From Planctomycetota bacterium (GTDB taxonomy: Bacteria > Planctomycetota > MHYJ01 > JACQXL01 > JACQZI01), in NCBI GenBank assembly GCA_016207825.1, contig JACQZI010000037.1:1-53034 (forward strand): 53,034 nt of DNA. The letters are read 5' to 3'. Numbering within the stretch: position 1 is the first letter of the stretch; each line of letters opens with the position of its first letter. Shown one piece after another: positions 1 to 9,106 of the stretch. A program made the position numbers and the translations under genes. A model generated the notes under the pieces. It made no database searches, was not told where the DNA came from, and was given only the letters and a program-made list of their open reading frames with translations.

Positions 1-368
1 CCCTATACCCCCTAGCCTATCCCTATCCGGGGTATGCCGAGCGCGAAAAGGGAGTATATAGAATTTCTATTTAAGGGGAACAAAAATAGTTATGCCCTCC
101 TTACAGGGTATCACCACCCCCTCTACCCACCTCCCCTATACTCCCCTCCCTACCCCCATTCGGGGTGAGTAGAAAAACCGGAATAGGGGGTGCGACGGTA
201 AAACGAATCCCCGTCTTTGCGCTGGGACGGCTAAAGCTCGTATATTAATTTCTATTTCAATATAATTAAATTTATCAGGCAGGGAAATAGGATCGGGACA
301 CCTGATTGAAAGAACAAGTGGAGGCGCGAGTAGTGAGGGGGGCGGCCTTTGGGTCGCCCCAACTTCAT
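1..368. other. Non-coding left edge with C-rich tracts
   Basis: No convincing gene is seen here. Positions about 108-162 are strongly C/T-rich on the plus strand, with repeated CCCCTATAC/CTCCCCT words related to those at 1-30. An AT-rich stretch at 240-280 could hold a promoter reading left or right, but no clear -35/-10 pair stands out. The right end, 339-360, contains a GC-rich hairpin just beyond the stop of the minus-strand gene. Confidence 0.5.
339..360 (-). terminator. Possible hairpin terminator
   Basis: GGGGCG and CGCCCC arms around a short GCCTTTGGGT loop lie 9 bases past the stop of the minus-strand NTPase gene. No T-run follows in the direction of transcription, so it may only be a 3'-protecting stem. 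Confidence 0.3.
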
Positions 369-1679
369 TTATTTTAATGGAGACAGGATATCTGTCAGAT
401 TGGGTTTGCCGATTTCTTCGGTCTCGTAACTGACAAATAAATAGGGCTTATTCAGCTTCAGATACCTTCCCAAATCCGTCGGGGTCGCCATTAGGACCAA
501 ATCGCACGGCACGGCGTTAATCGAATCTTCCATGTCCTTCATCTGTTTGGGGGTATAGCCGATTGCCGGCAGGACCGAAGATGTCTGTTTGTATTTTTCG
601 AACGTGTCTTTTATCTCGCCTTTGGCATAAGGTCGCGGGTCAATGATTTCCTTGGCTCCGTATTTCTTCGCCGCAAGATACCCGGCGCCATAGCCCATTT
701 CACCGTGGGTAACGGTCGGGCCGTCTTCGATAACGAGGACTCGTTTCCCCTTGACCTGTTCCTGGTCCGGGACGTAGATTATTGAATTCGCCTTGACGAT
801 TTTCGCCTTCGGGTTATATTTCCGGGCATTGGCTTCCACGGAGGCTATCTCTTCCGGCTTGGCGGAATCGACTTTATTGATGATGATGACATCCGCCAGT
901 TCGAAATTCACCCTGCCCGGATAATAGCTTAGTTCATGGCCTGCCCTCAAGGGGTCGGCAACGGTGATATAGATATTGGGCTTGAAGAATGGAATATCGT
1001 TATTTCCGCCATCCCAGATGACGACGTCCGCTTCCTTTTCCGCGGCGCGCAGGACCTTTTCGTAATCCACCCCGGCGAATACTATGATGCCGTTCCTGAT
1101 ATGGGGTTCGTAATCTTCCCTTTCCTCGATAGTGCATTTATGCTTATCAAGATCGGCGACGGTTTCATAGCGCTGGACCGTTTGCTCGACCAGATTCCCG
1201 TAGGGCATCGGGTGGCGGCAGACAGCTACTTTCTTACCCATGGATTTAAGGATTTTCACGACACATCTGGAGACCGGACTTTTACCCGCGCCGGTCCGGA
1301 CCGCGCAGACCGCCACGATTGGCTTGGTGGATTTTACCATGAGTCCCTCGGTTTTGGGTAACGTGAAGACAGCCCCAGCCTGTTCCACTTTTTTTCTCTG
1401 GACATCGATATAATTATAGGAAACGTCGCTGTAGGCAAAGACGACTTCTTCTACTTTATCCTGTTTAATAAGGTCGGTCAGCATTTTTTCCGGCTTTATG
1501 GGGATGCCCTGGGGATATAAATTGCCAGCCAATTCCGGCGGATAGCGCCGGTCGTCTATATGGGGAATCTGGGTTGCCGTAAAAGTGGTCACGTGGATTT
1601 GGGGATTATTGCGATAAAGCATGTTAAAAAGGTGGAAATCCTTGCCTGCGGCGCCCATAATTAATACGTTTTTAGTCAT
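369..1679 (-). CDS. Cyclic 2,3-diphosphoglycerate synthetase-like NTPase
   Basis: The 436-residue protein matches the cyclic 2,3-diphosphoglycerate synthetase family in length and layout. An N-terminal Rossmann-like part begins VLIMGAAGKDFH. A P-loop variant VRTGAGKS lies near residue 130, a switch-like DGGNND near 225 and an NKVD guanine-type motif near 267. In methanogenic archaea the founding enzyme closes 2,3-bisphosphoglycerate into the cyclic anhydride using ATP. Bacterial homologues are common but little characterised, so the substrate here is uncertain. The start is supported by AAGGAG eight bases upstream. No cyclic-phosphoglycerate partner gene is adjacent, and the gene stands alone, divergent from the sigma-54 activator. 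The protein is probably cytoplasmic, as it has no signal peptide. Confidence 0.75.
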   Translation of the reverse strand: MTKNVLIMGAAGKDFHLFNMLYRNNPQIHVTTFTATQIPHIDDRRYPPELAGNLYPQGIPIKPEKMLTDLIKQDKVEEVVFAYSDVSYNYIDVQRKKVEQAGAVFTLPKTEGLMVKSTKPIVAVCAVRTGAGKSPVSRCVVKILKSMGKKVAVCRHPMPYGNLVEQTVQRYETVADLDKHKCTIEEREDYEPHIRNGIIVFAGVDYEKVLRAAEKEADVVIWDGGNNDIPFFKPNIYITVADPLRAGHELSYYPGRVNFELADVIIINKVDSAKPEEIASVEANARKYNPKAKIVKANSIIYVPDQEQVKGKRVLVIEDGPTVTHGEMGYGAGYLAAKKYGAKEIIDPRPYAKGEIKDTFEKYKQTSSVLPAIGYTPKQMKDMEDSINAVPCDLVLMATPTDLGRYLKLNKPYLFVSYETEEIGKPNLTDILSPLK

Positions 1680-1690
1680 AGTCTGTCACT

Positions 1691-1752
1691 CCTTCCCGCA
1701 AGGCGGGATTTCGGGAACGCCCGATTACAGGAACCCCCCTGAATGGGCGCAC
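1691..1752. repeat. GC-rich palindromic intergenic repeat
   Basis: Short inverted arms such as CCCGC/GCGGG and CGCCC/GGGCG lie around a CCCGATTA core. The core resembles the hairpin repeat at 20430-20510 and 25751-25768. It sits between divergent genes. Confidence 0.4.
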
Positions 1753-1874
1753 TCGATTGAGATTATTAGTTTAAAGACAAGAGATTTTATACTGGGAAAA
1801 GCCTAAAAGCAAGGAAAATCCGAGTGTTTTTTGTTGCCCCGCAAAGCGGCTTTTCCTATAATCAAGGGCAAGAT

Positions 1875-3833
1875 ATGCCAAAATTACTGATTATCGAAGG
1901 CATGGGCAAGGGAACCACTTACGAGATAAGCGGAAACACCTCTTTGGGCAGGGCCTCCTCCAACCTTATCCAACTTTTCGGCAAGCAAATCTCGCGCAAT
2001 CACAGCATCATAGTTAAAAAGGGTAGTAATTTCATCATTCGTGATTTGAACAGCCGCAACGGCATTTTCGTAAACAGCAAGAAGGTTGAAGAACAGGTTT
2101 TAAAGGAAGGTGATGAAATAGCCATCGGGACGGTGAAAATGATATACGAGCCTTCTTTTGACATAAAGACCGCTTACGGGAAAGAGGATAGTTTAATCGT
2201 CCTTCCGGATGAAGAATCCGTAGCGACCTCCATGATTACCACGTCCATTCCGGAGGCGACCATAGCGCTTGACGAATCCCGCGCCCTGACGCCGATTAAG
2301 AAGACCGGGAAAACGATTGACAGCGAGGCAATGAAGCGTCTGGAAGTGGTTAACCAGCGCCTCAAAGCACTTTATGAAATCGCTTCTTTATCCGGCGCCA
2401 TGATGGAAGAAGAGGAATTGCTCAAACGCGCCTGCGAAATCATATTTTCCGTTATCAAAGCGGAACGGGTGGCGATTATGTTTTCCGATGAAGCGGGCAA
2501 CGAGGTCCATCCGGCAATCATCCGCTCACCCGAAGGCCCGGGCGGGGACATCACTTTAAGCCAGACCATTTTAAAGGAAGTGATTAAAAACAAGCGGGCG
2601 GTTTTCTCGCCCGATATTGAGGTTGATAAGCGTTTCCAGCTAAGCCAGAGCATAAGGCTCGACCAGATAAAATCGATCCTGTGCACGCCGCTGGTGACCA
2701 AGAACCGACTCATCGGGGCAATATACCTGGATACGCGCGACCCGCAATATACATTTATCGAAGACGAGCTTCACCTGCTTATTGCCATCAGCCAGCAGGT
2801 GGCGATTGCCCTGGAAAACACCCGGCTTTACCACCAGGTTAATGAGGAGGTGAAAATTCTCAGGAAGAAAACCCAGGAAGAAGCCAGCTTAATCGGCGAA
2901 GATAAATCCATGCAGGATGTTTTGGATAAGATAAACAAGATTGCGTCTTCGGATGTAACCGTTCTTTTGGGAGGCGAAACGGGAACCGGCAAGGAGCTCA
3001 TCGCCCATGCCATCCATTATGCCGGTAACCGGCGCGACAAGCCGTTTATTGCCGTGGATTGCTCCACCATCCCCGTGACATTGCTGGAAAGCGAACTCTT
3101 CGGACACGAGCGCGGGGCTTTTACCGGCGCCAGCCGCATGAAGGTTGGAAAATTCGAGCTTGCCGAAGGCGGGACAATTTTCCTTGATGAAATTTCCAAT
3201 ATGGATATGGCAACACAGGCGAAGTTCCTGCGGGTACTGGAAGAGCGCAAGTTCACCAGGGTGGGCGGGATAAAAGTGATGTCGATAAACGTCCGGATAA
3301 TCGCCGCGACCAACGAGGATCTGGAAATGCTGATAAAAGAAGAGAAATTCCGGGAGGATTTATACTATCGTCTGGCGGTCATGCCGATTATCCTGCCGCC
3401 CTTGCGCGACCGGAAGAACGATATCCCGCTTCTGGCAAAACATTTCCTGCGTAAGTTTGCCGAGACGAGCAAGAAGAATATCACCAGCATTACGCCGGAG
3501 GCCATGAAATATCTCGTTTCTTACAATTGGCCCGGAAACGTCCGGGAGTTGCGTAATATCATCGAGCGCGCGGTGGTTTTAGGGGCCAAGACAATAATTA
3601 CCCCGGAAGAATTGCCCATGCACATCACCAAAAAGGCGCCTACCCATGAAATGATGATAATGGAAAATCTCAATAAGATGTCTTTGGATAATATCCTCAA
3701 GCAAGTGGAAAAACAATGTATCATACAGGCGTTGACCGAGGCAAAAGGGCGCAAAACCGTGGCGGTGAAAATGCTCAGGATATCCCGCCCGACCCTGGAT
3801 AAGAAGATAAAGGAGTATGATATCCCGGTATGA
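1875..3833 (+). CDS. Sigma-54-dependent activator with FHA and GAF domains
   Basis: This is a bacterial enhancer-binding protein of about 652 residues. An N-terminal FHA domain (about 8-90; SLGRASSNLIQL, SRNH and NSRNGIFVN motifs) should bind phosphothreonine. A GAF domain spans about 152-315. The AAA+ domain has Walker A GETGTGKE near 368, the sigma-54-contacting GAFTGA loop at 414-419, Walker B GGTIFLDEI near 432 and an arginine-finger region. A Fis-type helix-turn-helix ends the protein. There is no receiver domain, so regulation is probably by Ser/Thr phosphorylation and/or a GAF ligand. I chose ATG 1875 over the upstream in-frame ATG 1824 because the FHA domain begins there and AAGGG precedes it. 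The stop overlaps the next start by four bases, so the two genes are coupled. Confidence 0.9.
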   Translation: MPKLLIIEGMGKGTTYEISGNTSLGRASSNLIQLFGKQISRNHSIIVKKGSNFIIRDLNSRNGIFVNSKKVEEQVLKEGDEIAIGTVKMIYEPSFDIKTAYGKEDSLIVLPDEESVATSMITTSIPEATIALDESRALTPIKKTGKTIDSEAMKRLEVVNQRLKALYEIASLSGAMMEEEELLKRACEIIFSVIKAERVAIMFSDEAGNEVHPAIIRSPEGPGGDITLSQTILKEVIKNKRAVFSPDIEVDKRFQLSQSIRLDQIKSILCTPLVTKNRLIGAIYLDTRDPQYTFIEDELHLLIAISQQVAIALENTRLYHQVNEEVKILRKKTQEEASLIGEDKSMQDVLDKINKIASSDVTVLLGGETGTGKELIAHAIHYAGNRRDKPFIAVDCSTIPVTLLESELFGHERGAFTGASRMKVGKFELAEGGTIFLDEISNMDMATQAKFLRVLEERKFTRVGGIKVMSINVRIIAATNEDLEMLIKEEKFREDLYYRLAVMPIILPPLRDRKNDIPLLAKHFLRKFAETSKKNITSITPEAMKYLVSYNWPGNVRELRNIIERAVVLGAKTIITPEELPMHITKKAPTHEMMIMENLNKMSLDNILKQVEKQCIIQALTEAKGRKTVAVKMLRISRPTLDKKIKEYDIPV

Positions 3834-4798
3834 AACAGACAAAGCCATATATCAGCGAGCTGAAAGACAACGAAACAATAAAGCGGGTTTTCCTGGTCGC
3901 TGCCAAGGATGTCAAAAAGGATAAAAACAACCGTCCTTATTTTGACCTGAAACTGGCGGATAAGACCGGGAGCATTCCTGCCAAGATGTGGAATAACGCG
4001 AATATTGACAGGCTGGATAAAAGTTTCGCCAAGGACGATTTTATTTATGTCGCCGGGAAGCTGGAAGCGAGCGCCAAATACGGGCGGCAGATAATAGTAG
4101 ACAGCCTTGACCGGATCGAGGAAACCGATATAGATTTATCTGATTTTGTCCGCCAGTCCGGGCAGGATGTTGAACTCTTGTTTTCCCAGCTGTCCGAGGC
4201 GATGGAGGCAATCGAAAATCCACACCTTTCCAAGCTGGGCACTTTGTTCTTTAAGGATAAGGAGTTTATTGATTCTTTCAAGAAGGCACCCGCCTCCATA
4301 ACGCATCATCAGGGATATTTGGGAGGATTGCTGGAGCATACTGTTGCCATCCTTAGCCTGGCAAAGAATCTTCTGGTGAGCTATCCGAAACTCAATCGCG
4401 ATTTGCTTCTCTTCGGGGTTTTCCTCCATGATATAGGCAAGGTCAAGGAATATCAGATTAAACTGCGGCCCGACCATACGGATGAAGGCAGGTTAATTGG
4501 CCATACGGTTTTAGGAATTTTAATGCTGGAAGAAAGGGCCAAAGCGATCAAGGATTTTCCGGTGGAGTTATTAATGCAGCTGCGGCATCTTATCATCAGC
4601 CATCACGGGGAGCGTGAATACGGGGCGCCGGTTGTCCCGATGACCGCCGAGGCAATGGCACTGCATTTCCTGGATAATATAGATGCACGGTTAGCGGAAT
4701 ATTACGAGATTACGGAAACGCTGCCCGCGGAGGCAGTGTGGACCAATTGGCTGCCGTCGCTGGACCGCCGGTTCTACCGCCCTCCAGAAACCGTATAA
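3830..4798 (+). CDS. yhaM: 3'-5' exoribonuclease, YhaM family (OB-fold plus HD)
   Basis: A protein of 322 residues, the usual YhaM length. The N-terminal third is an OB-fold nucleic-acid-binding domain (DLKLADKTGSIPAKMWNNA). An HD phosphohydrolase domain follows, with H at THHQGYLGGLLEHT, the HDIGK signature near residue 202 and a downstream SHHGE. In Firmicutes YhaM is a metal-dependent 3'-5' exonuclease acting on RNA and ssDNA. The ATG lies inside the stop of the preceding activator gene (ATGA), so it is translationally coupled to a sigma-54 regulator; the functional link is unclear. A weak hairpin with a T-rich tail overlaps its stop. Confidence 0.88.
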   Translation: MKQTKPYISELKDNETIKRVFLVAAKDVKKDKNNRPYFDLKLADKTGSIPAKMWNNANIDRLDKSFAKDDFIYVAGKLEASAKYGRQIIVDSLDRIEETDIDLSDFVRQSGQDVELLFSQLSEAMEAIENPHLSKLGTLFFKDKEFIDSFKKAPASITHHQGYLGGLLEHTVAILSLAKNLLVSYPKLNRDLLLFGVFLHDIGKVKEYQIKLRPDHTDEGRLIGHTVLGILMLEERAKAIKDFPVELLMQLRHLIISHHGEREYGAPVVPMTAEAMALHFLDNIDARLAEYYEITETLPAEAVWTNWLPSLDRRFYRPPETV

Positions 4799-4818
4799 TA
4801 AAAGGCGGTTATTTTTTA
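4776..4818 (+). terminator. Possible weak terminator after yhaM
   Basis: ACCGCC (4776-4781) can pair with GGCGGT (4804-4809), followed by TATTTTTTATTTT. The loop is long (22 nt) and the left arm lies inside the gene, so support is modest. It sits between convergent genes. Confidence 0.35.
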
Positions 4819-6128
4819 TTTTCTACTCGTTCCCCAATCATTATCTTGGGAGGAGGATTAATATACTCTCTTACCAAGAGGCGCTTGCATTCCAACGGGT
4901 AAAATTTATAAGGCGCATAATGGTTTATTAGCAAAGACATATCTTTTAGCTCCCCGGTAATTTTGCCGGTAATTTTCCGGTTATTAATTTTGATGGTTGT
5001 TGTTCCGTCTGTTTCATGAAAAAGGGATGCTTTATATATTGCCGGTTCGGCAGGCAAAACGCCGTATTTACAATTAACTTTTTGCTCTCCGGCAATAACC
5101 GCGTAAATATCTCCCGTATACATATTCCAGGAATCATTAATTCCCAATGTGATTTCCCGGCTTTTAAGAGATTCGTTTATTTGTTTCAATATATAATTAA
5201 TACGCATCCTTACTTCCGGGTCCGATGTTTCTTTAAGTGTTTTTGCCAATGATTCAAGGGAAGGCTCGCCGATTTTTATTAAAGCGTTCTGTGCTGATTC
5301 CCTTGTTTCCCAATCATCATCGCCGAGACTAACTACAAGTTTATTAAGCCGGTTTTTAAGCTCGTCATTGATTTTAACCGGAGATGTTAGCTTTACATTC
5401 AGATAAAATGCTTCAATGTATCCGGCGGTGTCCCCGTAAAGAATGTCACATTCTATCGCGAAACCTTGAAGGGGCGGAATGTTTTTGATTTTTATCGTAC
5501 GGTTATTCCAATCATTGTCCTTCCCGTCTTTAAGCGAATTGATTACCAGCGAGCTTTTGCCTGCGTTATCTTTGCGGATAGAATAATCGATTTCTTTTTC
5601 CGCTTCCCATTTAGCGGCGTCTAATTTGCCGGAACTGAAATCCTCATAAAACGGAAGAAGGTCGAATAGCGTAAAATTAGCCGCCGTGGCGCCGGGATTG
5701 CCGTAATAAAGCCAATAATTAGCATCTTTTGATTCCGGCGGAAGAGCTTTTTCCAAATTAAACCACAGTGTCGTTTCTTTAGCCTTTTCGTCTTGGTTTT
5801 CGATAACAAAAGGAATTTCCGTCCCTTTATAAACCAGTCTTAGATCGGCTAAAACAGGGGATGCGTTGTTCCCAAATCGGTTTTTATCTATCACGAAATC
5901 TATCGTATAATTTTTGTTCAAAGGTGTTTTTGTCTGATTGGTTATTTCTATATTATTTCGGTATGCCCAATCTGCATCCCACCACCCGGATGGTTTATCG
6001 CCGCTTGATTGGGAAAGAACGAGAGAGGGATTACGGATAGTGAAAAACAGCAGCGCTAAAAACACTGTAAAAAGGGCAAGTGTTTTTAAGAATTTCTGCG
6101 CCGAACTAAAATTAGCGTCTTTCGCCAT
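4809..6128 (-). CDS. DUF2341 domain protein with HEAT-like repeats, membrane-anchored
   Basis: 439 residues. A hydrophobic segment (about 13-33) forms a signal peptide or anchor. A DUF2341 domain follows (about 47-190), recognisable from WWDADWAYRNNIEITN, ADLRLVYKG and NYWLYYGNPGA. DUF2341 is typical of secreted multidomain proteins and probably forms a beta-sandwich that binds ligand. The middle resembles concanavalin-like modules. Around 255-315 lie HEAT-like helices (WETRESAQNALIKIGEPSLESL). This is the last gene of the minus-strand operon and its start overlaps the end of the preceding methyltransferase by 17 bases. The function is unknown; it likely works outside the cytoplasmic membrane. 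Confidence 0.7.
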   Translation of the reverse strand: MAKDANFSSAQKFLKTLALFTVFLALLFFTIRNPSLVLSQSSGDKPSGWWDADWAYRNNIEITNQTKTPLNKNYTIDFVIDKNRFGNNASPVLADLRLVYKGTEIPFVIENQDEKAKETTLWFNLEKALPPESKDANYWLYYGNPGATAANFTLFDLLPFYEDFSSGKLDAAKWEAEKEIDYSIRKDNAGKSSLVINSLKDGKDNDWNNRTIKIKNIPPLQGFAIECDILYGDTAGYIEAFYLNVKLTSPVKINDELKNRLNKLVVSLGDDDWETRESAQNALIKIGEPSLESLAKTLKETSDPEVRMRINYILKQINESLKSREITLGINDSWNMYTGDIYAVIAGEQKVNCKYGVLPAEPAIYKASLFHETDGTTTIKINNRKITGKITGELKDMSLLINHYAPYKFYPLECKRLLVREYINPPPKIMIGERVENKK

Positions 6129-7197
6129 AAAGAATAAAAAACGGAGATAAGAATATTCCCTTATTCCTTATCGTTGAGATGAAAAGATTTAAAAAGCTCC
6201 CCGCGTATCTATAAAGCGGATTATTCCTGCAGCCGTAATAGCCATTGATTATCCGTGCCTTAAATCCTTTTTGTGACAGGGCGTTTCTTAAGCGATAAGG
6301 ATTCATCAGGTGTTCCATCCAGTTACCAGTATATGGATCACAGGTGTTGGTCGGGTGAGACAGTTGCTTGGGTAGGCAACCGGTTTTTGAGTAGGCATCA
6401 ACCGCTTTTATGATATCCGGTTTCATCATTCCCCTTGTGGCAATTGCCAGCTTGTCGGTTTCCACTTCAGAAAGGCTTGATACGCGTTCGCGGATGATTT
6501 CCTGGCGGATGGTTAAGTAAGCACGGCTGGTATCACGTTCTTTATGCCCGTATTCGGGTTTCCGGTCGCAATGCTCGGCTTCATATTGCTTCCTCGATAC
6601 GCGCAAGGTATAAAGCTTATTAAACATATTGGCGCCGGACGCCATGATTATCTTTAGCGTCCCATCGGATAAGCCGGGAAGCTTATCAAAAAAAGAGGCG
6701 ATATCATAGACATGCTCGATTACGTCGTAAGAGGCAATCGTATCGCAGTTAAGTTCATGCTCATGTAAAAAGGAGATGGTTTCATCTATATCACCGCAGA
6801 CATAATAATCCGCGTCCAGTCCGAGTGCTCTGGCGGTTGTCTTGGCGTCGTTACAGGAAACGTCGTAGATATCATTATAAATCACCGTGCCCAGCCCAAG
6901 TTCCTTGGCCAATAAAGAAAGTATGCCCGAACCTCCCCCGTAGTCTATAAAGACGAATTCTTTCAATGGCTTATTGTTTCCAACAAGCACCCATGCCAGA
7001 AGATAAGAATACAACTGTAAATTCGCCGTCAGGTTTGCCGTTTTGGATGCAAGATATGTTTTGCCGTAATCGGATATTTGAAGTTCGGTTATTTTAAAAG
7101 ATTTCAGCTTGATGAAAACCTTTTCCGCGGCCTGATTTATCTTTTCAAGTAACTGCCAATTTATCGGCAGACGGGCGTTTTTATAGATAAATTTCAT
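6112..7197 (-). CDS. Class I SAM-dependent methyltransferase
   Basis: 361 residues. The methyltransferase core is clear: the SAM-binding motif I FIDYGGGSGILSLLA near residue 95, acidic motif II VIYNDIYD, and a motif around CDTIASYDVIEHVYD. The N-terminal about 80 residues and C-terminal about 130 are family-specific extensions that I do not recognise. Only five bases separate it from the upstream methyltransferase gene. Its place behind asparagine synthase and a glycosyltransferase suggests modification of a surface glycan or its sugar precursor, which is inference. Confidence 0.75.
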   Translation of the reverse strand: MKFIYKNARLPINWQLLEKINQAAEKVFIKLKSFKITELQISDYGKTYLASKTANLTANLQLYSYLLAWVLVGNNKPLKEFVFIDYGGGSGILSLLAKELGLGTVIYNDIYDVSCNDAKTTARALGLDADYYVCGDIDETISFLHEHELNCDTIASYDVIEHVYDIASFFDKLPGLSDGTLKIIMASGANMFNKLYTLRVSRKQYEAEHCDRKPEYGHKERDTSRAYLTIRQEIIRERVSSLSEVETDKLAIATRGMMKPDIIKAVDAYSKTGCLPKQLSHPTNTCDPYTGNWMEHLMNPYRLRNALSQKGFKARIINGYYGCRNNPLYRYAGSFLNLFISTIRNKGIFLSPFFILYGERR

Positions 7198-7202
7198 AAC
7201 GT

Positions 7203-7955
7203 TTATTTATTAGGCTTTCGGCAAACACAAATCTTTTCATCTTTCAGCAAGCCGTGTTTTTGGATAAGGGTATCTCCCAGCATGGCCGCGTAGTTATCAG
7301 GTGTTACGATAAAACCCGCTTCTTCAAGTCTCTTGAAATAATCTCGTCCGTAAATCCTGACATGGTCCGGATGCCCGAAAACCTTTTCCCGTTCCGCCGC
7401 CGGTACCGCAGGGTCTTCAAAGGTTCGTTCTCGCTTAATATCAACCGGTGTTTGCAAGATTCCCCATCCGCCCGGTTTTAATATCCGGCAAATCTCATTC
7501 ATTGCCTTTCGGTCGTCTGGAATATGTTCAAGCACATGATAACAAATTATGCAATCAAAATGGTTCGCGGGGAACGGTGTTTTTGTCAAATCCACCCTCA
7601 GCATAGCCCAAGATGACGAAAGGTCAGCGCTTAAATAATCAAGGTTCGGGCATGCCCGATATTTTCCCTGGAGGAATCGCAAAGGCGCGATGTCAAGAAC
7701 CTTCAGTGGCGCCCTGAAAAAGTCCGTCTTCTCTTTTAAATACAACCAGAGAAGGCGATGCCGCTCAAACGAGCCGCACCGGGGACAAATCGCATCCGGC
7801 TGTTCTTCTGAGAATCCGATAAACTTCCGGAATTCTCCTCCGCAACAAGGGCAAGCGTACTTTTTACCCAGATAAAAAAGCGAATAAATATATCTTACCC
7901 GCAGATGACATTTTTCAGGGACAATGCTTTTAAAAATGTTTTTTATAAATCCCAT
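7203..7955 (-). CDS. SAM-dependent methyltransferase with N-terminal zinc-ribbon-like Cys motif
   Basis: About 250 residues. Near the N-terminus CPCC and CPRCGS form two Cys pairs typical of a small zinc-binding knuckle. A methyltransferase type 11 fold follows: VLDIAPLRFLQG in place of the canonical motif I, DLSSSWAMLRVDLTKTPF, and FDCIICYHVLEHIPDD as the post-motif. Small proteins with this Cys-motif plus methyltransferase-11 layout are frequent in glycan gene clusters. I start it at ATG 7955 (MGFIKNIF), two bases after the upstream glycosyltransferase stop, rather than at the longer in-frame start at 8024 that would lie within that gene. No Shine-Dalgarno is visible, consistent with coupled translation. 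Confidence 0.75.
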   Translation of the reverse strand: MGFIKNIFKSIVPEKCHLRVRYIYSLFYLGKKYACPCCGGEFRKFIGFSEEQPDAICPRCGSFERHRLLWLYLKEKTDFFRAPLKVLDIAPLRFLQGKYRACPNLDYLSADLSSSWAMLRVDLTKTPFPANHFDCIICYHVLEHIPDDRKAMNEICRILKPGGWGILQTPVDIKRERTFEDPAVPAAEREKVFGHPDHVRIYGRDYFKRLEEAGFIVTPDNYAAMLGDTLIQKHGLLKDEKICVCRKPNK

Positions 7956-7957
7956 AA

Positions 7958-9106
7958 TTATTTGGAGGAAAAGGATAAGATCCGTTCGGCAACGATCCTC
8001 CAAGAAAATAATTTCTCTGCGCATTTGCGGCCGTTATGGCCCAGCTCTAATCGCAGTTTTTCGTCGGTTGACAGTTTTTCCAGCGCGCCAATCAGTTCAT
8101 CTCGGTTGTTATAAGTCACCAGAATTCCGGCGGTGCAGTTTTTGACTTCCTGCGAAAAAGAAGCTTCCGTTGCCAGAACCGGAATACCGCACGCCATATA
8201 AGCAAAAACCTTTAATGGAGAGCAAATCCTTTGGGGAGGCATCAGGGCGACCCCAATATCAAATGTATTAATCCATTCAGGAGCAATATCCTTGTGAACC
8301 TTTCCCGGGAATAGGACCTTGTTTTTAATATTAAGCTTCTCAGCAAGCGCGATATAATCGTTGAAATATTCCCCGTCGCCTACAATAACGGCAATTGTTT
8401 TATCATGCTTTTTCAGAATCGGAGGCAAACTTTCTATTAAAGTATCAACTCCCTGCCAGCCGGCGAAGTTACCGATAAATCCGATGCAAACCACATTTTC
8501 CTCTAAGCCCAGTTGACGGCGGCATTTTATCTTGTCCATCGGTCTATAGAGCTCAATATCTACCCCGTTAGCGACGACAACCGTCTTTTTATCCGGTATC
8601 GAAAAAGTGTGGCGGATTTTTTCAGCAAGGCGGCTGTCGATGCAAAACAACCTGCTGGCACGGTTAAAGACTAATTTTTCCAGCCATTTTCCCGCTCGGC
8701 GTCGCAGCCACATACAGCTTGATTTCCGGTATGATTCTTCGGCGCTGAAAAAACCGTTAATTTCCAACCAGATGGATTTTCTAACTGGCAAAAATCTTAA
8801 GGCTAGGGCAAGATTTGGATGGTGACGGACATAAATTTTATCGTAACGGGTATCCCGGCATTTAAGAATAAGGATAAACCAGGCAATAATGCTTGAAACA
8901 ATCCCTTCAATCAACCAAAAATTAGTCCATCTGGGTAAAACATAAACAGTCAAATTCTTTTCTTTAATGACGGATGGTTTGGGGCTGATAACAACCACAT
9001 CTGTCTTTACACCAATTTGCCGAAAGGCCTTGGCTAAATCCAAGAGATGCACTACCCGCGCATCCGTCTGGGACATATCTACCTGTGCTAGCGATAATAT
9101 TTTCAT
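7958..9106 (-). CDS. Glycosyltransferase family 4
   Basis: About 382 residues with a GT-B fold. The N-terminal acceptor domain begins MKILSLAQ. The C-terminal donor domain has GFIGNFAGWQGVDTLIE, IVGDGEYFND, VLFPGKVHKDIAPEW and the E-x7-E-like region PLKVFAYMACGIPVLATEASFSQE, all characteristic of GT4 retaining transferases. It probably adds a sugar from a nucleotide donor to a lipid-linked or capsular glycan. I use ATG 9106, which overlaps the AsnB stop by four bases (ATGA), instead of the longer in-frame start at 9148. It lies within the minus-strand operon. Confidence 0.85.
   Translation of the reverse strand: MKILSLAQVDMSQTDARVVHLLDLAKAFRQIGVKTDVVVISPKPSVIKEKNLTVYVLPRWTNFWLIEGIVSSIIAWFILILKCRDTRYDKIYVRHHPNLALALRFLPVRKSIWLEINGFFSAEESYRKSSCMWLRRRAGKWLEKLVFNRASRLFCIDSRLAEKIRHTFSIPDKKTVVVANGVDIELYRPMDKIKCRRQLGLEENVVCIGFIGNFAGWQGVDTLIESLPPILKKHDKTIAVIVGDGEYFNDYIALAEKLNIKNKVLFPGKVHKDIAPEWINTFDIGVALMPPQRICSPLKVFAYMACGIPVLATEASFSQEVKNCTAGILVTYNNRDELIGALEKLSTDEKLRLELGHNGRKCAEKLFSWRIVAERILSFSSK

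Noticed and set aside
1757-1793. Sigma-70 promoter for the FHA activator
   Set aside because: TATACT at 1788 is a fair -10 box, but no -35 element sits at 16-18 bases, so I do not list it.
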